The notes under the pieces were generated by a model. It had not been told where the DNA came from, made no database searches, and saw only the letters and a list, made by a program, of their open reading frames with translations. Positions 1 to 8,047 of a stretch of DNA of 15,356 nt are shown in pieces. Source of the DNA: Bacillota bacterium (lineage in GTDB: Bacteria; Bacillota; Clostridia; Lachnospirales; Lachnospiraceae); the NCBI GenBank assembly GCA_022717655.1, contig JAIIAN010000063.1, forward strand, positions 1-15,356, written 5' to 3'. The translations under genes and the position numbers were made by a program. Positions within the stretch are counted from its first letter, which is position 1; every line of letters begins with the position of its first letter.

Positions 1-1060
1 ATACTGTTGAGTTTGGATCGGAAGAATTAAGTACAGCAATTCCCTCTTCTGGAAATGCCTCCTGCATTGCAGGGTCATCTTCTGAAATCGGAGAATCTCC
101 ATATTTTTCTTCGATTTGTTCTTCTGTAATATAAGAATAAGAACGGGTATCGGTACCGGCAGAGATACTTTGCTCTGCTGTCTGGGTAGAAACTTCAGAT
201 GTCTGGTCTGGAATAACTGGTGCATTGACATCAAAGTTCTGGATTAAAATACTTCCTACTTCATTTGCTGCTTCAATTGCTTTATCGTAGACATAAAGGT
301 TATCAAATAATAGTCCTGGTGAAGTGATGTATTCATCTTTGTATTCCATTAGATAAACTCTTTTCGGATGAAATTCTCGAATGACTTCATCAGCAGAACC
401 AATGTGGTCGCTGTGAGGGTGTGTTCCAAGATAGAAATCAAAATTTTCTTGTGTGACACCAACACTGTGCATGTAGTCAAGTACTTGTTGTTCATACCCA
501 GAGTCTGTAACAATATTACTTCTTAAAGGATAGCGGGGGTCACTGCCATCAGGGTAATCACTATCCTCTCCGGAATCAACCATTCCAAAGTGTCCATTGC
601 TTTCAAGCAGGATGGCATCACTGTTTCCTGGAAGAGTGATAAAATGAATTTTTGAATAAGAAACTTCCGGTTCCTCTTCGCCGTCCTCTTTTTCAGATGA
701 ATCCGGATTTTGGGTCTCACCAGAAGAATCGGAATCATCTGGATTTTGAGTCTCACCAGAAGAATCGGAATCATCTGGATTTTGAGTTTCTCCAGAAGAA
801 TCCGAAGCACCCGATGAATTTGACGAGTCTGGATTCTCATTGCTTCCAGACGAATTGGAAGCATTTGGGGTTTCCAATTCATCCGCAGAGGATGCTTTCT
901 GGGAATCAGAGGTATCTTCTGAAGGGTTTGAAAAATCGGCAGATTCTAAAATGGAACTGCCAGAAACAGAGGATGCAGAAACCGGAACAGAACCAAAGAT
1001 AGTTGTTGTGCCAAGGAGCAGTGCCAGAAATCTGGCAAAATAAGGTTTGTTTTTGTGCAT
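1..1060 (-). CDS. pce: Secreted metallo-beta-lactamase-fold hydrolase, Pce/CbpE-like phosphorylcholine esterase (3' end outside window)
   Basis: Reading the minus strand from ATG at 1060 gives 353 open codons to the window edge. Residues 1-30 are a signal peptide (basic start, hydrophobic FLALLLG, VSA-type cleavage near residue 29). Residues 31-133 are a Ser/Asp/Asn/Glu-rich linker with a 12-residue repeat. From about residue 137 a metallo-beta-lactamase fold begins, with the zinc motif H214-P-H216-S-D218-H219. Segments such as LLESNGHFGMVDSGED and PDGSDPRYPLR closely match, from memory, the catalytic domain of pneumococcal Pce/CbpE, which removes phosphocholine from teichoic acids. Residues 278-350 look like an extra Thr/Ser/Glu-rich insertion. 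In Pce, choline-binding repeats follow the catalytic domain; whether they do here lies outside the window. AAAGGA at 1069-1074 is the ribosome site, 8 bases from the ATG. Divergence from licD supports a phosphocholine role. A generic secreted MBL hydrolase is the alternative. Confidence 0.85.
   Translation of the reverse strand, partial: MHKNKPYFARFLALLLGTTTIFGSVPVSASSVSGSSILESADFSNPSEDTSDSQKASSADELETPNASNSSGSNENPDSSNSSGASDSSGETQNPDDSDSSGETQNPDDSDSSGETQNPDSSEKEDGEEEPEVSYSKIHFITLPGNSDAILLESNGHFGMVDSGEDSDYPDGSDPRYPLRSNIVTDSGYEQQVLDYMHSVGVTQENFDFYLGTHPHSDHIGSADEVIREFHPKRVYLMEYKDEYITSPGLLFDNLYVYDKAIEAANEVGSILIQNFDVNAPVIPDQTSEVSTQTAEQSISAGTDTRSYSYITEEQIEEKYGDSPISEDDPAMQEAFPEEGIAVLNSSDPNSTV
705..812 (-). 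repeat. Three tandem 36-bp units in the Pce-like linker
   Basis: Three adjacent 36-base units start at 705, 741 and 777. The first two differ at one base; the third is more diverged. Each encodes a 12-residue unit of the type SSGETQNPDDSD in the low-complexity linker between the signal peptide and the catalytic domain. The length is a multiple of three, so gain or loss of units would keep the reading frame and only change linker length. Confidence 0.9.
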
Positions 1061-1122
1061 AGATAATATCCTTTCTATAATATATTTACATGTTAGGCTT
1101 TGTTTTTGCGTCTTATTCTGCT

Positions 1123-1152
1123 ATTATAAGCTATTTTTTGTCGGAAATTCAA
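1123..1152 (-). promoter_or_regulatory. Sigma-A-type promoter for the Pce-like gene
   Basis: On the minus strand, TTGAAT (1147-1152) and a perfect TATAAT (1123-1128) are separated by 18 bases. The -10 box lies 62 bases upstream of the ATG at 1060. This is the best promoter match in the divergent intergenic region. Confidence 0.6.
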
Positions 1153-1192
1153 TAGTTATATAGAATTTGAAGAAAGAAACAGATTCTGGCAT

Positions 1193-1221
1193 TTGCTTTT
1201 ATACAGGAAATATAGTAAGAT
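1193..1221 (+). promoter_or_regulatory. Candidate promoter for the polysaccharide operon
   Basis: TTGCTT (1193-1198) and TAAGAT (1216-1221) are separated by 17 bases, about 55 bases before the licD start. Both boxes are only moderate consensus matches. TATAGT at 1211-1216 is a better -10 box but has no good -35 at the right distance. Some promoter is expected here because licD is the first gene of a long rightward run and faces a divergent gene. Confidence 0.35.
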
Positions 1222-1276
1222 ACTTCGAGAGTAGTTTAACTGCAAGAATAGAAAGAGCAGGAAATGGAGGTTTAAG

Positions 1277-2095
1277 ATGCAGGAAATTATAGATATTGCT
1301 GAATTAAAAGAGATACAGCTTGGAATCTTAAGAAAAATAGATGAACTGTGTAAGGCACATCATCTGAAATACTTTATGTCTGATGGAACTTTGCTTGGCG
1401 CAGTTCGGCATAAAGGATATATTCCGTGGGATGATGACCTTGATATCTGGATGCCAAGAAAAGACTATGAAAAATTAGAACAAATTATGAATCAGGAAGA
1501 TTCCTGCTATAAAGTAGTCAATCATAAAAATACAAAGGGATATATTTATGCCTTTGGAAAGGCAGTCGATACACGTACAATTTTAAAAGAAAATATCGAG
1601 GTCAACTGTCCGATGGGAATCTATGTGGATATTTTTCCTTACGATGGACTCCCAGGAGAGAAAAAAGAAGATTATATCAAACATGTCAGAAAATGTCTGT
1701 ATCTGGAGAAACAGCGTTACAGAGGCTTTCAGAGTTTTAAAGGCGTAAAAGGAAATCATACCACAGGCAATGCGAAGCGGTTTGTATTTTGGGCTGTCAG
1801 AAGACTGATTGGCGGAATGAACTTTATCCGTATGGTAGACCATTTAAGCCAGAAATATCCGGTAGAGGGTGCAAAATATGTGGGCTGTCTGGTCGGTGGC
1901 TATAAAGAAAAAGATATGATGCCGGCTGAAATCTTTTCAGAGGCAGTCGAGCTGGAATTTGAGGGCGAATATTTCCGTGCGCCAAAAGGATATGATACTT
2001 ATCTTACAATTGAATATGGCGATTATATGACACTTCCGCCAGTAGAACAACGTGTCACGCATCATGATTTTAAAGCATGGTGGAAAACCGAATAA
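1277..2095 (+). CDS. licD: LicD-family phosphotransferase
   Basis: This 272-residue cytoplasmic protein has the LicD nucleotidyltransferase-like core: SDGTLLGAVRH (35-45), then IPWDDDLDIWMPR (49-61) with its metal-binding acidic cluster, and GIYVDIFPYDGLP (114-126). LicD enzymes transfer phosphocholine from CDP-choline to sugars of teichoic or capsular polysaccharides. Relatives of the fukutin type transfer other phospho-alditols such as ribitol phosphate, so the donor is inferred rather than proven. A Pce-like esterase next door and a choline-binding-repeat protein in the same operon favour phosphocholine. Length is normal for the family. The start is supported by GGAGG at 1266-1270, six bases before the ATG. 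It is the first gene of the operon. No licA, licB or licC is present in the window. Confidence 0.93.
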   Translation: MQEIIDIAELKEIQLGILRKIDELCKAHHLKYFMSDGTLLGAVRHKGYIPWDDDLDIWMPRKDYEKLEQIMNQEDSCYKVVNHKNTKGYIYAFGKAVDTRTILKENIEVNCPMGIYVDIFPYDGLPGEKKEDYIKHVRKCLYLEKQRYRGFQSFKGVKGNHTTGNAKRFVFWAVRRLIGGMNFIRMVDHLSQKYPVEGAKYVGCLVGGYKEKDMMPAEIFSEAVELEFEGEYFRAPKGYDTYLTIEYGDYMTLPPVEQRVTHHDFKAWWKTE

Positions 2096-2106
2096 GGAGA
2101 ATTAAC

Positions 2107-3504
2107 GTGAAGAATCTTTGGAAATTTGTCAAAACTTCAGGTATCTATTTTATAGGTACGGTGTTACATAAATTGATTACGTTCTTCCTGCTTCCGATTT
2201 ATACCAAGTATATCGATAAAGCAGACCTTGGAACGTATGACCTTGCAACTGCTTATATTAACTTCTTGTGTTCGATTCTGTTTCTGGATATCTGGAGCGG
2301 AATCATGCGTTTTGCATTTGAATATGAAGGAGAAGAGCGGAAAAAGCCGATTACCAGTGGAATTGCGATTTTCACCGGTTCTACGGTACTTTATACCATC
2401 GTGTTATTCGGAGCAGGATGTATCTTTGATATCAAATATCTGCCACTTATCTATCTGTATGGTATTATGATGAACATTCAGACTTTAGTTGGATATCTTG
2501 CAAGAACTTATGGAAAAAATGCGCTGTATACCACATCCGGTCTGGTCAGTTCTTTTGTGACGGTAGCATGTAATATTTTGTTTATCGTCTATTTTCGTAT
2601 GGATTACAGCGCACTGTTTATCTCTGCCTGTATCGGATATCTGGTGAATATCGTAGTGCTCGGCTGGGGAATCAAACTGCCGAAACTGATTTCCATTTCA
2701 GCCTTTGATAAAGATTTATTTAAACGGATGCTGATTTTTTCACTGCCTCTGTGTATGAACTCTGTGGCATACTGGTTCTTGACTTCTTATAACCGTGTTG
2801 CAATTTCAAATGTCTTATCGGTCAGTGAAAATGGTCTGTATTCGATTGCTGGAAGATTTTCTTCGTTTATTACGTTGTTTACAACCTGTTTTAATATGGC
2901 ATGGCAGGAAATGTCTTATTCAAGAGAAGCACAGAAACAGTCCAATCAGGGAGAATTTTATACAACCGCATTAAACTCTTATATTAAATTTTTATGTATG
3001 GGACTTTTGATGCTGATTCCTGCAATCTCGGTTATCTTCCCGATTATGATTAATGAATCCTATGCCGATGCAAAACAGTTAGTGCCATATTATCTGCTTG
3101 CGACGATTGTTTCCTGTATCAGTAGTTTCTTTGGAAATATCTTTACTGCAATTAAGAAAAATAATGTATTGTTTTATACAACAGTTGGAGGAAGTGTGGT
3201 AAACGTAATCAGCGTGCATCTGTTGTTACCGCTTGTTGGAGTGCAGGGAGCAAGTATTGCGCTGTTTTTAGGATTTATAGTAAACAATACCGTTCGTGCT
3301 TATCTGCTGAAAAAAGAAATTCATGTTTCTATTGATTTAAAATTTATTATCGTATGGGCGATTGTCTATATTGGAGTAAGTTATATTTATCTGCATGCAA
3401 ATGCGGTCATTAATATTTTAACTGTTTTTGCTGGAGGACTTTTGACTTTATTTGTATTTCGTAAGGAATTAAAGGAAATTTTAGGCACGATAAAAAACAG
3501 ATAA
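2107..3504 (+). CDS. wzx: Wzx-type polysaccharide (lipid-linked repeat unit) flippase
   Basis: The protein is about 465 residues and almost entirely hydrophobic, with roughly 12-14 membrane helices. The N-terminus (SGIYFIGTVLHKLITFFLLP followed by TKYI and ADLGTYDL) is typical of the polysaccharide transporter/MATE-like flippase family. It should move undecaprenyl-pyrophosphate-linked repeat units across the cytoplasmic membrane for polymerisation. I chose GTG at 2107 rather than the in-frame ATG at 2077. AAGGAG at 2094-2099 sits seven bases before the GTG and overlaps the licD stop codon, whereas the ATG lies inside licD with no ribosome site and would add a charged stretch atypical of the family. 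Its place between licD and the priming transferase fits a Wzx/Wzy pathway. Confidence 0.9.
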   Translation: MKNLWKFVKTSGIYFIGTVLHKLITFFLLPIYTKYIDKADLGTYDLATAYINFLCSILFLDIWSGIMRFAFEYEGEERKKPITSGIAIFTGSTVLYTIVLFGAGCIFDIKYLPLIYLYGIMMNIQTLVGYLARTYGKNALYTTSGLVSSFVTVACNILFIVYFRMDYSALFISACIGYLVNIVVLGWGIKLPKLISISAFDKDLFKRMLIFSLPLCMNSVAYWFLTSYNRVAISNVLSVSENGLYSIAGRFSSFITLFTTCFNMAWQEMSYSREAQKQSNQGEFYTTALNSYIKFLCMGLLMLIPAISVIFPIMINESYADAKQLVPYYLLATIVSCISSFFGNIFTAIKKNNVLFYTTVGGSVVNVISVHLLLPLVGVQGASIALFLGFIVNNTVRAYLLKKEIHVSIDLKFIIVWAIVYIGVSYIYLHANAVINILTVFAGGLLTLFVFRKELKEILGTIKNR

Positions 3505-3516
3505 ATGAAGTAAATG

Positions 3517-3545
3517 TTGAATCTTCTTGAACAAAATGTTAAGAT
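3517..3545 (+). promoter_or_regulatory. Possible internal promoter before the priming transferase
   Basis: TTGAAT (3517-3522) and TAAGAT (3540-3545) are 17 bases apart in the 77-base gap between the flippase and the next gene. The match is moderate and the -10 hexamer equals that of the candidate operon promoter at 1216. No terminator precedes it, so it would boost rather than replace read-through transcription. Confidence 0.3.
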
Positions 3546-3581
3546 GAGTGTTAAGAGACTAAGAATGTAAGAGGTGGATAA

Positions 3582-4982
3582 ATGAAAGGGGTAAAAAGAG
3601 AACAGTTCCGACGGTTGGTCAGAAGTATTGCTGTAATGATTATTCTGGTGCTTGAATCTTTTATTTTTTATCATGTCTGGAATGAATATTACAGCAAAGG
3701 ACTTTGGATTGAGCCATTCTATGCAAAAGGAAACATTTTCATTGTATTGGTGTATGCGGCATTTATGCTGTTGTTTTTATATATTTATGGTGGATTTAAA
3801 ATTGGTTACATCAAAAGAGGCAATCTGATTTATTCACAGGCATTGTCCGGACTTTGTGCCAATGCGATTATGTATCTTCAGATTGTGCTGTTATACCGCC
3901 GTCTGCCGGATATCCGTCCACTGCTTGTGATGACTCTGGCAGATTTGGTTGTGATTGCAATCTGTTCCTATATTTTTGATAAGCTGTTTAGTTATATTTT
4001 TCCACCAAGAGACATGTTGATGATTTATGGAGAATATCCGGTGGAAAAACTGGGTGGAAAAATTGCAACCAGAAAAGATAAATTCCGTATTAAAGAACGA
4101 ATTTCTGTAGAGGAAGATTTTGAAACCATCCAGAAAAAAATTCTGGAATATGAAAATGGCGGTGTGCTCTTAGGAGATATCCATTCTTCTGACAGAAATC
4201 AGATTTTAAAATTCTGCTATGCACATTCGATTCGTGTGTATCTGACTCCAAAGGTTTCAGATATCATTGTAAGAAATGGAGAAGCCCTTCATTTATTTGA
4301 TACTCCGCTTGTGCTCTGTCGAAATTATGGATTAAATATCGGTCAGCGTTTTGCAAAGCGGACACTGGATTTGGTAGTTTCTGTTTTAATGTTTATTGTG
4401 GCATCTCCGTTTATGCTGGTGACTGCGATTGCAATCAAGGCTTACGACAAAGGACCGGTTTTATTTAAACAGAAACGTTTGACGATTGACGGAAAAGAAT
4501 TTTATGTATATAAATTCAGAAGTATGATTGTGGATGCAGAAAAAGATGGTGTGGCACGTCTTGCAAAAGCAGGGGACAGCAGAATTACACCAGTTGGAAA
4601 AGTAATTCGTGCAACACGCTTGGATGAACTTCCACAGCTTTTAAATATCATTAAAGGTGATATGAGTCTGGTCGGACCAAGACCGGAGCGTCCGGAGATT
4701 GCAAAAGAATACGAAAAAGAAATTCCGGAATTTGCTTTCCGATTAAAAGTAAAGGCAGGACTGACTGGTTATGCCCAGATTTACGGAAAGTATAACACCA
4801 CAGCTTATGACAAATTAAAATTAGATATGATGTACATTGAAAGTTATTCGTTTATCAATGACTTGAAATTAATTTTATCTACCTTTAAAATTATGTTTAT
4901 GAAAGAAAGCACCGAGGGCATGGAAGGGGAAGAGACAATCGCCTTAAGCCACCAGCCTAAGGAAGAGAAGAAAAATGATTAG
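3582..4982 (+). CDS. Priming sugar transferase (polyprenyl-phosphate sugar-1-phosphate transferase)
   Basis: This enzyme transfers a sugar-1-phosphate from a nucleotide sugar to undecaprenyl phosphate at the membrane, starting each repeat unit. The 466-residue protein has the WbaP/WcaJ/CpsE layout: about four N-terminal helices (roughly 14-35, 50-75, 85-107, 112-136), a soluble middle region (about 145-255), then the catalytic bacterial sugar transferase domain (258-440). That domain opens with KRTLDLVVS and a membrane helix or re-entrant segment (265-288), and carries KFRSM (311-315), the Asp-Glu dyad in RLDELPQLLN (D348, E349), and GDMSLVGPRPERPE (359-372). In PglC-type enzymes the equivalent Asp is the nucleophile. 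The sugar (glucose, galactose or an amino sugar) cannot be read from sequence. The start follows an AGAGGTGG site. The stop overlaps the next gene by eight bases. Confidence 0.93.
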   Translation: MKGVKREQFRRLVRSIAVMIILVLESFIFYHVWNEYYSKGLWIEPFYAKGNIFIVLVYAAFMLLFLYIYGGFKIGYIKRGNLIYSQALSGLCANAIMYLQIVLLYRRLPDIRPLLVMTLADLVVIAICSYIFDKLFSYIFPPRDMLMIYGEYPVEKLGGKIATRKDKFRIKERISVEEDFETIQKKILEYENGGVLLGDIHSSDRNQILKFCYAHSIRVYLTPKVSDIIVRNGEALHLFDTPLVLCRNYGLNIGQRFAKRTLDLVVSVLMFIVASPFMLVTAIAIKAYDKGPVLFKQKRLTIDGKEFYVYKFRSMIVDAEKDGVARLAKAGDSRITPVGKVIRATRLDELPQLLNIIKGDMSLVGPRPERPEIAKEYEKEIPEFAFRLKVKAGLTGYAQIYGKYNTTAYDKLKLDMMYIESYSFINDLKLILSTFKIMFMKESTEGMEGEETIALSHQPKEEKKND

Positions 4983-5964
4983 TATTATTGTTCCGGTGTA
5001 TAACCGTGAAAATAAAGTAGGAAGCTGTATTGCGAGTATTTTAAATCAGACTTACACCGATTTGGAATTGATTTTAGTCGATGACGGTTCAACGGATAAC
5101 AGTGTGGCAGTCTGTGAGGAATATGCAAAACAGGATAAGAGAATCCGTATCATTCAAAAAGAAAATGGTGGAGTCAGCAGTGCGAGAAATTGTGGAATCA
5201 AAGAGGCAAGAGGAGAATACGTACAGTTTGTCGATTCGGATGATACCATTGATAAAGAAATGACGCAGAAACTTTATGAGACCATACAGAAAACTTGTGC
5301 AGACGAAGTAATTTGTGGATTTTTTGAAATTCATAGTAAGGCAATGGAGAATGTAATTCGCATCCCTCAAAAAGAGTGTGTAACAGCGGTATCAAATATG
5401 GAAATTGAAGTAGAACATTTAATTCAGAACTGTTTGATTCAGTCCTGCTGGAATAAACTATATCGGAAAGAAAAAATTAAAGAGTTTTTTTCAGAAGATT
5501 ATAGTTATGGAGAGGATTTATTATTTAATCTTGCCTATTTAAAAAATATTGAAACGGTCGCCTTTATTCCGAAAGCATATTATGAATATGACTGTCGTGG
5601 AGAGTCGATTACTTCTTCTTATCGAAAAGATGAGATTGAGATACGAATTCATTTAATGCAGGAAGTGCTCGCATTTAGCGAAGCGTATCTGGAAGGAACA
5701 CAGGTGGTGCGTGAATTTGCGGATAAGACTATGCGGGCAGTTATTTACAGTCTATTTGATATTTATCAGGATGAACGGCTTTCCAAACAGAAAAGAAAAC
5801 AGAAAATACTTGGTTATTTAAAAAATCAGACCGTTCAAAAGGCAAGCAGAGTCTGTCAGCTTGGAAACAGACAGCAGAGATTTTGTAATCTTTTGATTCA
5901 AAAACAGCAGGGAGGTTTCTTACTCTTTTTGTTTGCGCTGAAGGAAAAATTACATCTGTATTAA
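4975..5964 (+). CDS. Glycosyltransferase family 2 (EpsJ-like)
   Basis: A 329-residue cytoplasmic GT-A-fold glycosyltransferase that should add one sugar to the growing lipid-linked repeat unit. Visible family marks are SIIVPVYNRE (3-12), VDDGSTDN (35-42), the variable-segment signature GGVSSARNCG (65-74), the DXD-type metal site DSDD (87-90), and the later SCWNKLYRK (157-165) and YGEDLLFN (178-185) motifs typical of EpsJ/WaaE-like capsule GT2 enzymes. Donor and acceptor sugars are not predictable. It starts inside the 3' end of the priming transferase gene (ATG 4975, stop of the former at 4980-4982), with a GGAAGAG-like ribosome site just upstream, so the two are probably translationally coupled. 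Confidence 0.92.
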   Translation: MISIIVPVYNRENKVGSCIASILNQTYTDLELILVDDGSTDNSVAVCEEYAKQDKRIRIIQKENGGVSSARNCGIKEARGEYVQFVDSDDTIDKEMTQKLYETIQKTCADEVICGFFEIHSKAMENVIRIPQKECVTAVSNMEIEVEHLIQNCLIQSCWNKLYRKEKIKEFFSEDYSYGEDLLFNLAYLKNIETVAFIPKAYYEYDCRGESITSSYRKDEIEIRIHLMQEVLAFSEAYLEGTQVVREFADKTMRAVIYSLFDIYQDERLSKQKRKQKILGYLKNQTVQKASRVCQLGNRQQRFCNLLIQKQQGGFLLFLFALKEKLHLY

Positions 5965-5999
5965 GAAATGGATTAAAAAGAAAAACGGAGAATTGGGAA

Positions 6000-6812
6000 A
6001 TGGCAGAATATAGTGTTTTAATGTCTGTGTATGCAAAAGAAAATCCGGAATATTTAAGAGAAAGTATTGAAAGTATTTGGAATCAGACGGTTAAAACGAA
6101 TGATTTTTGGGTGGTATGTGATGGACCTCTGACAAAGGAGCTGGATGCAGTATTAGAAGAAAATCAGAAAGCTCATAAAGAGGTCTTTCATCTTTTACGA
6201 TTAAAAGAAAATGTGGGATTGGGACGTGCTTTAAATGAAGGTTTAAAGTGCTGTAAAAATGAAGCAGTTGCAAGAATGGATTCCGATGATATTGCATGGA
6301 AAGACCGCTGTGAAAAACAGCTTCGTGTGTTAGAAGAAGGAATTGACATTGTAAGCGGTACGGTAGTAGAATTTGAGAAAGACATTTTGCATTGTAAAGC
6401 AAAGAGAACCCTTCCGTTATCAAAGGAAGAAATCTTGAAATTTGCAGGAAGAAGAAATCCGTTCAATCATCCATGTGTCATGTATCGCAAAGAAGCAGTG
6501 GAAAAAGCAGGAGGATATCAGCATTTTTATCTGTTTGAGGATTATTATCTCTGGGCGAGAATGTTGCTTTTAGGTGTTGAGGCGAGAAATCTTCCGGATA
6601 CCCTTCTTTACATGCGTGCTGGAACGGGAATGTACAAACGAAGAGGTGGCTGGAAATATGTAAAATCAATGTTACATTTCCGGCTTTTTTTGTGGAAAAG
6701 CGGACTGAGCAGTTTTTCAGATTTTATGGTGTGTGCAGGAGGACAGATGATGATTTGTCTGATTCCAAACCGCTTAAGAGAACTGTTTTATAAAAAATTT
6801 CTTAGAAAATAA
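6000..6812 (+). CDS. Glycosyltransferase family 2 (AmsE/WfgS-like)
   Basis: A 270-residue GT2 of the AmsE-like subgroup. It opens with YSVLMSVYAKENPEYL (4-19), has NVGLGRALNEGL (71-82), the metal-binding DSDD (94-97), the acceptor-side motif NPFNHPCVMYRK (153-164) and EDYYLWARM (180-188). It likely adds one sugar to the repeat unit at the inner face of the membrane, after the priming step. The C-terminal 60 residues contain hydrophobic and basic stretches that may associate with the membrane. It lies 35 bases after the preceding GT2 and 23 bases before the next gene, so it is part of the same transcript. Specificity is unknown. Confidence 0.9.
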   Translation: MAEYSVLMSVYAKENPEYLRESIESIWNQTVKTNDFWVVCDGPLTKELDAVLEENQKAHKEVFHLLRLKENVGLGRALNEGLKCCKNEAVARMDSDDIAWKDRCEKQLRVLEEGIDIVSGTVVEFEKDILHCKAKRTLPLSKEEILKFAGRRNPFNHPCVMYRKEAVEKAGGYQHFYLFEDYYLWARMLLLGVEARNLPDTLLYMRAGTGMYKRRGGWKYVKSMLHFRLFLWKSGLSSFSDFMVCAGGQMMICLIPNRLRELFYKKFLRK

Positions 6813-6835
6813 AATGTAAAAATAGAGAGTAGCTT

Positions 6836-8044
6836 ATGAGTAGATTTTTAGAAAAACTGGAATTTGTCAAACCGGCGGACCTTGTTTCAGGGCTTAAGAT
6901 GCTGGTTTCGATTCCTTATGCAGTCTGTCTGAAAAAGAAGAGAAAACAGATGTGGCTGATTTGCGAAGAATATAATGAGGCCAGAGACAATGGCTACTGG
7001 CTTTATAAATATATCAGAGAATCGCATCCCGAGCAGGATGTGGTGTATGCGATTAATAAAAAATCCGTAGATTATGAAAAAATTAAAGATTTGGGAGAAG
7101 TGATTCAATACGGCTCAATCAAACACTGGGCGTATTATCTGGCAGCTTCGATTAATATCAGCTCCCAAAAAGGTGGAAAACCCAATGCGGCAGTCTGCTA
7201 TTTATTAGAAGTCTATGGAATCTTAAAAAATACCAGAGTATTTTTACAGCACGGCGTCATTGAAAATGACCTGCCGTTTTTACATTATGAAAATACGAAG
7301 ATGCGGATGTTTATCACAACTGCGCCAAGGGAGCATCAGTTTATCTGTGAGAAATTTGGTTATCCGGATGGATGGGTTAAATGTGTCGGAATTGCAAGAC
7401 TCGATGGTCTGCATGATGCAAAAGTAAAGAAAAATCAGATTCTGGTCATGCCGACGTGGAGAAAATGGATTTCTGTTCCAAGTTCCGTTTCGGCAACCTT
7501 AGATGATATGAGCAGTTTTGAGGCAACCGAATACTGCAGGCGCTGGATGGAAGTCTTAAGAAGCAGTGAAATTGAAGAATGGCTTGCAAAAGCTGGTATG
7601 GAACTGGTCTTTTATCCGCACAGAAATATGCAGAAATTCATCTCGTTTTTTAAGACAGAGAGCAAACATGTAAAGATTGCAGACTGGGAACACTATGATG
7701 TCCAGCAGTTACTAAAAGAATCTGCATTTTTGATTACGGATTATTCGAGTATTTTTAATGACTTTGCATATATGAGAAAACCGATGATTTATTATCAGTT
7801 TGACAATGAAAAATTTAGAAAAGCACAGTATGAAGAAGGATATTTCTCTTTTAAAGAAGATGGATTTGGTCCGGTATGTGAAACGTTTGAAGAGCTAAAA
7901 ACGGCATTGAAACGTGCGATTGATGAAAACTTGGAAAATCCGGAAGTGTATCTAAAACGAGAGAAAGAATTCTTTACACTTTGGGATACCGATAATTGCA
8001 AGCGAAATTATGAAGAAATTAAAAAACTGCAGGAGAGTCTTTAA
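6836..8044 (+). CDS. CDP-glycerol glycerophosphotransferase family protein (TagB/TagF-like)
   Basis: The 402-residue protein carries the CDP-glycerol:poly(glycerophosphate) glycerophosphotransferase domain over most of its length. Marks are LQHGVIENDLP (137-147), TTAPREHQF (161-169), VMPTWRKW (204-211), VFYPHRNMQ (258-266), and the donor-binding LITDYSSIFNDFAYMRKP (299-316). The His residues in LQHG and YPHR match positions needed in TagF. Family members transfer glycerol phosphate (or ribitol phosphate) from the CDP form, in wall teichoic acids and in glycerol-phosphate-modified capsules. At about 400 residues it lacks the long N-terminal extension of large teichoic polymerases, which fits a single-addition transferase acting on the repeat unit. 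No CDP-glycerol synthase (TagD) is in the window. Confidence 0.9.
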   Translation: MSRFLEKLEFVKPADLVSGLKMLVSIPYAVCLKKKRKQMWLICEEYNEARDNGYWLYKYIRESHPEQDVVYAINKKSVDYEKIKDLGEVIQYGSIKHWAYYLAASINISSQKGGKPNAAVCYLLEVYGILKNTRVFLQHGVIENDLPFLHYENTKMRMFITTAPREHQFICEKFGYPDGWVKCVGIARLDGLHDAKVKKNQILVMPTWRKWISVPSSVSATLDDMSSFEATEYCRRWMEVLRSSEIEEWLAKAGMELVFYPHRNMQKFISFFKTESKHVKIADWEHYDVQQLLKESAFLITDYSSIFNDFAYMRKPMIYYQFDNEKFRKAQYEEGYFSFKEDGFGPVCETFEELKTALKRAIDENLENPEVYLKREKEFFTLWDTDNCKRNYEEIKKLQESL

Positions 8045-8047
8045 AAT

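Noticed and set aside
652..1002. Plus-strand open frame of 116 codons with repeated QKNRNHLDFE units
   Set aside because: It is antisense to the repetitive linker of the Pce-like gene; its repeats simply mirror the 36-bp units and it has no ribosome site.
2077..2106. ATG at 2077 as the flippase start
   Set aside because: It has no ribosome site and overlaps licD; GTG at 2107 has AAGGAG at the ideal distance.
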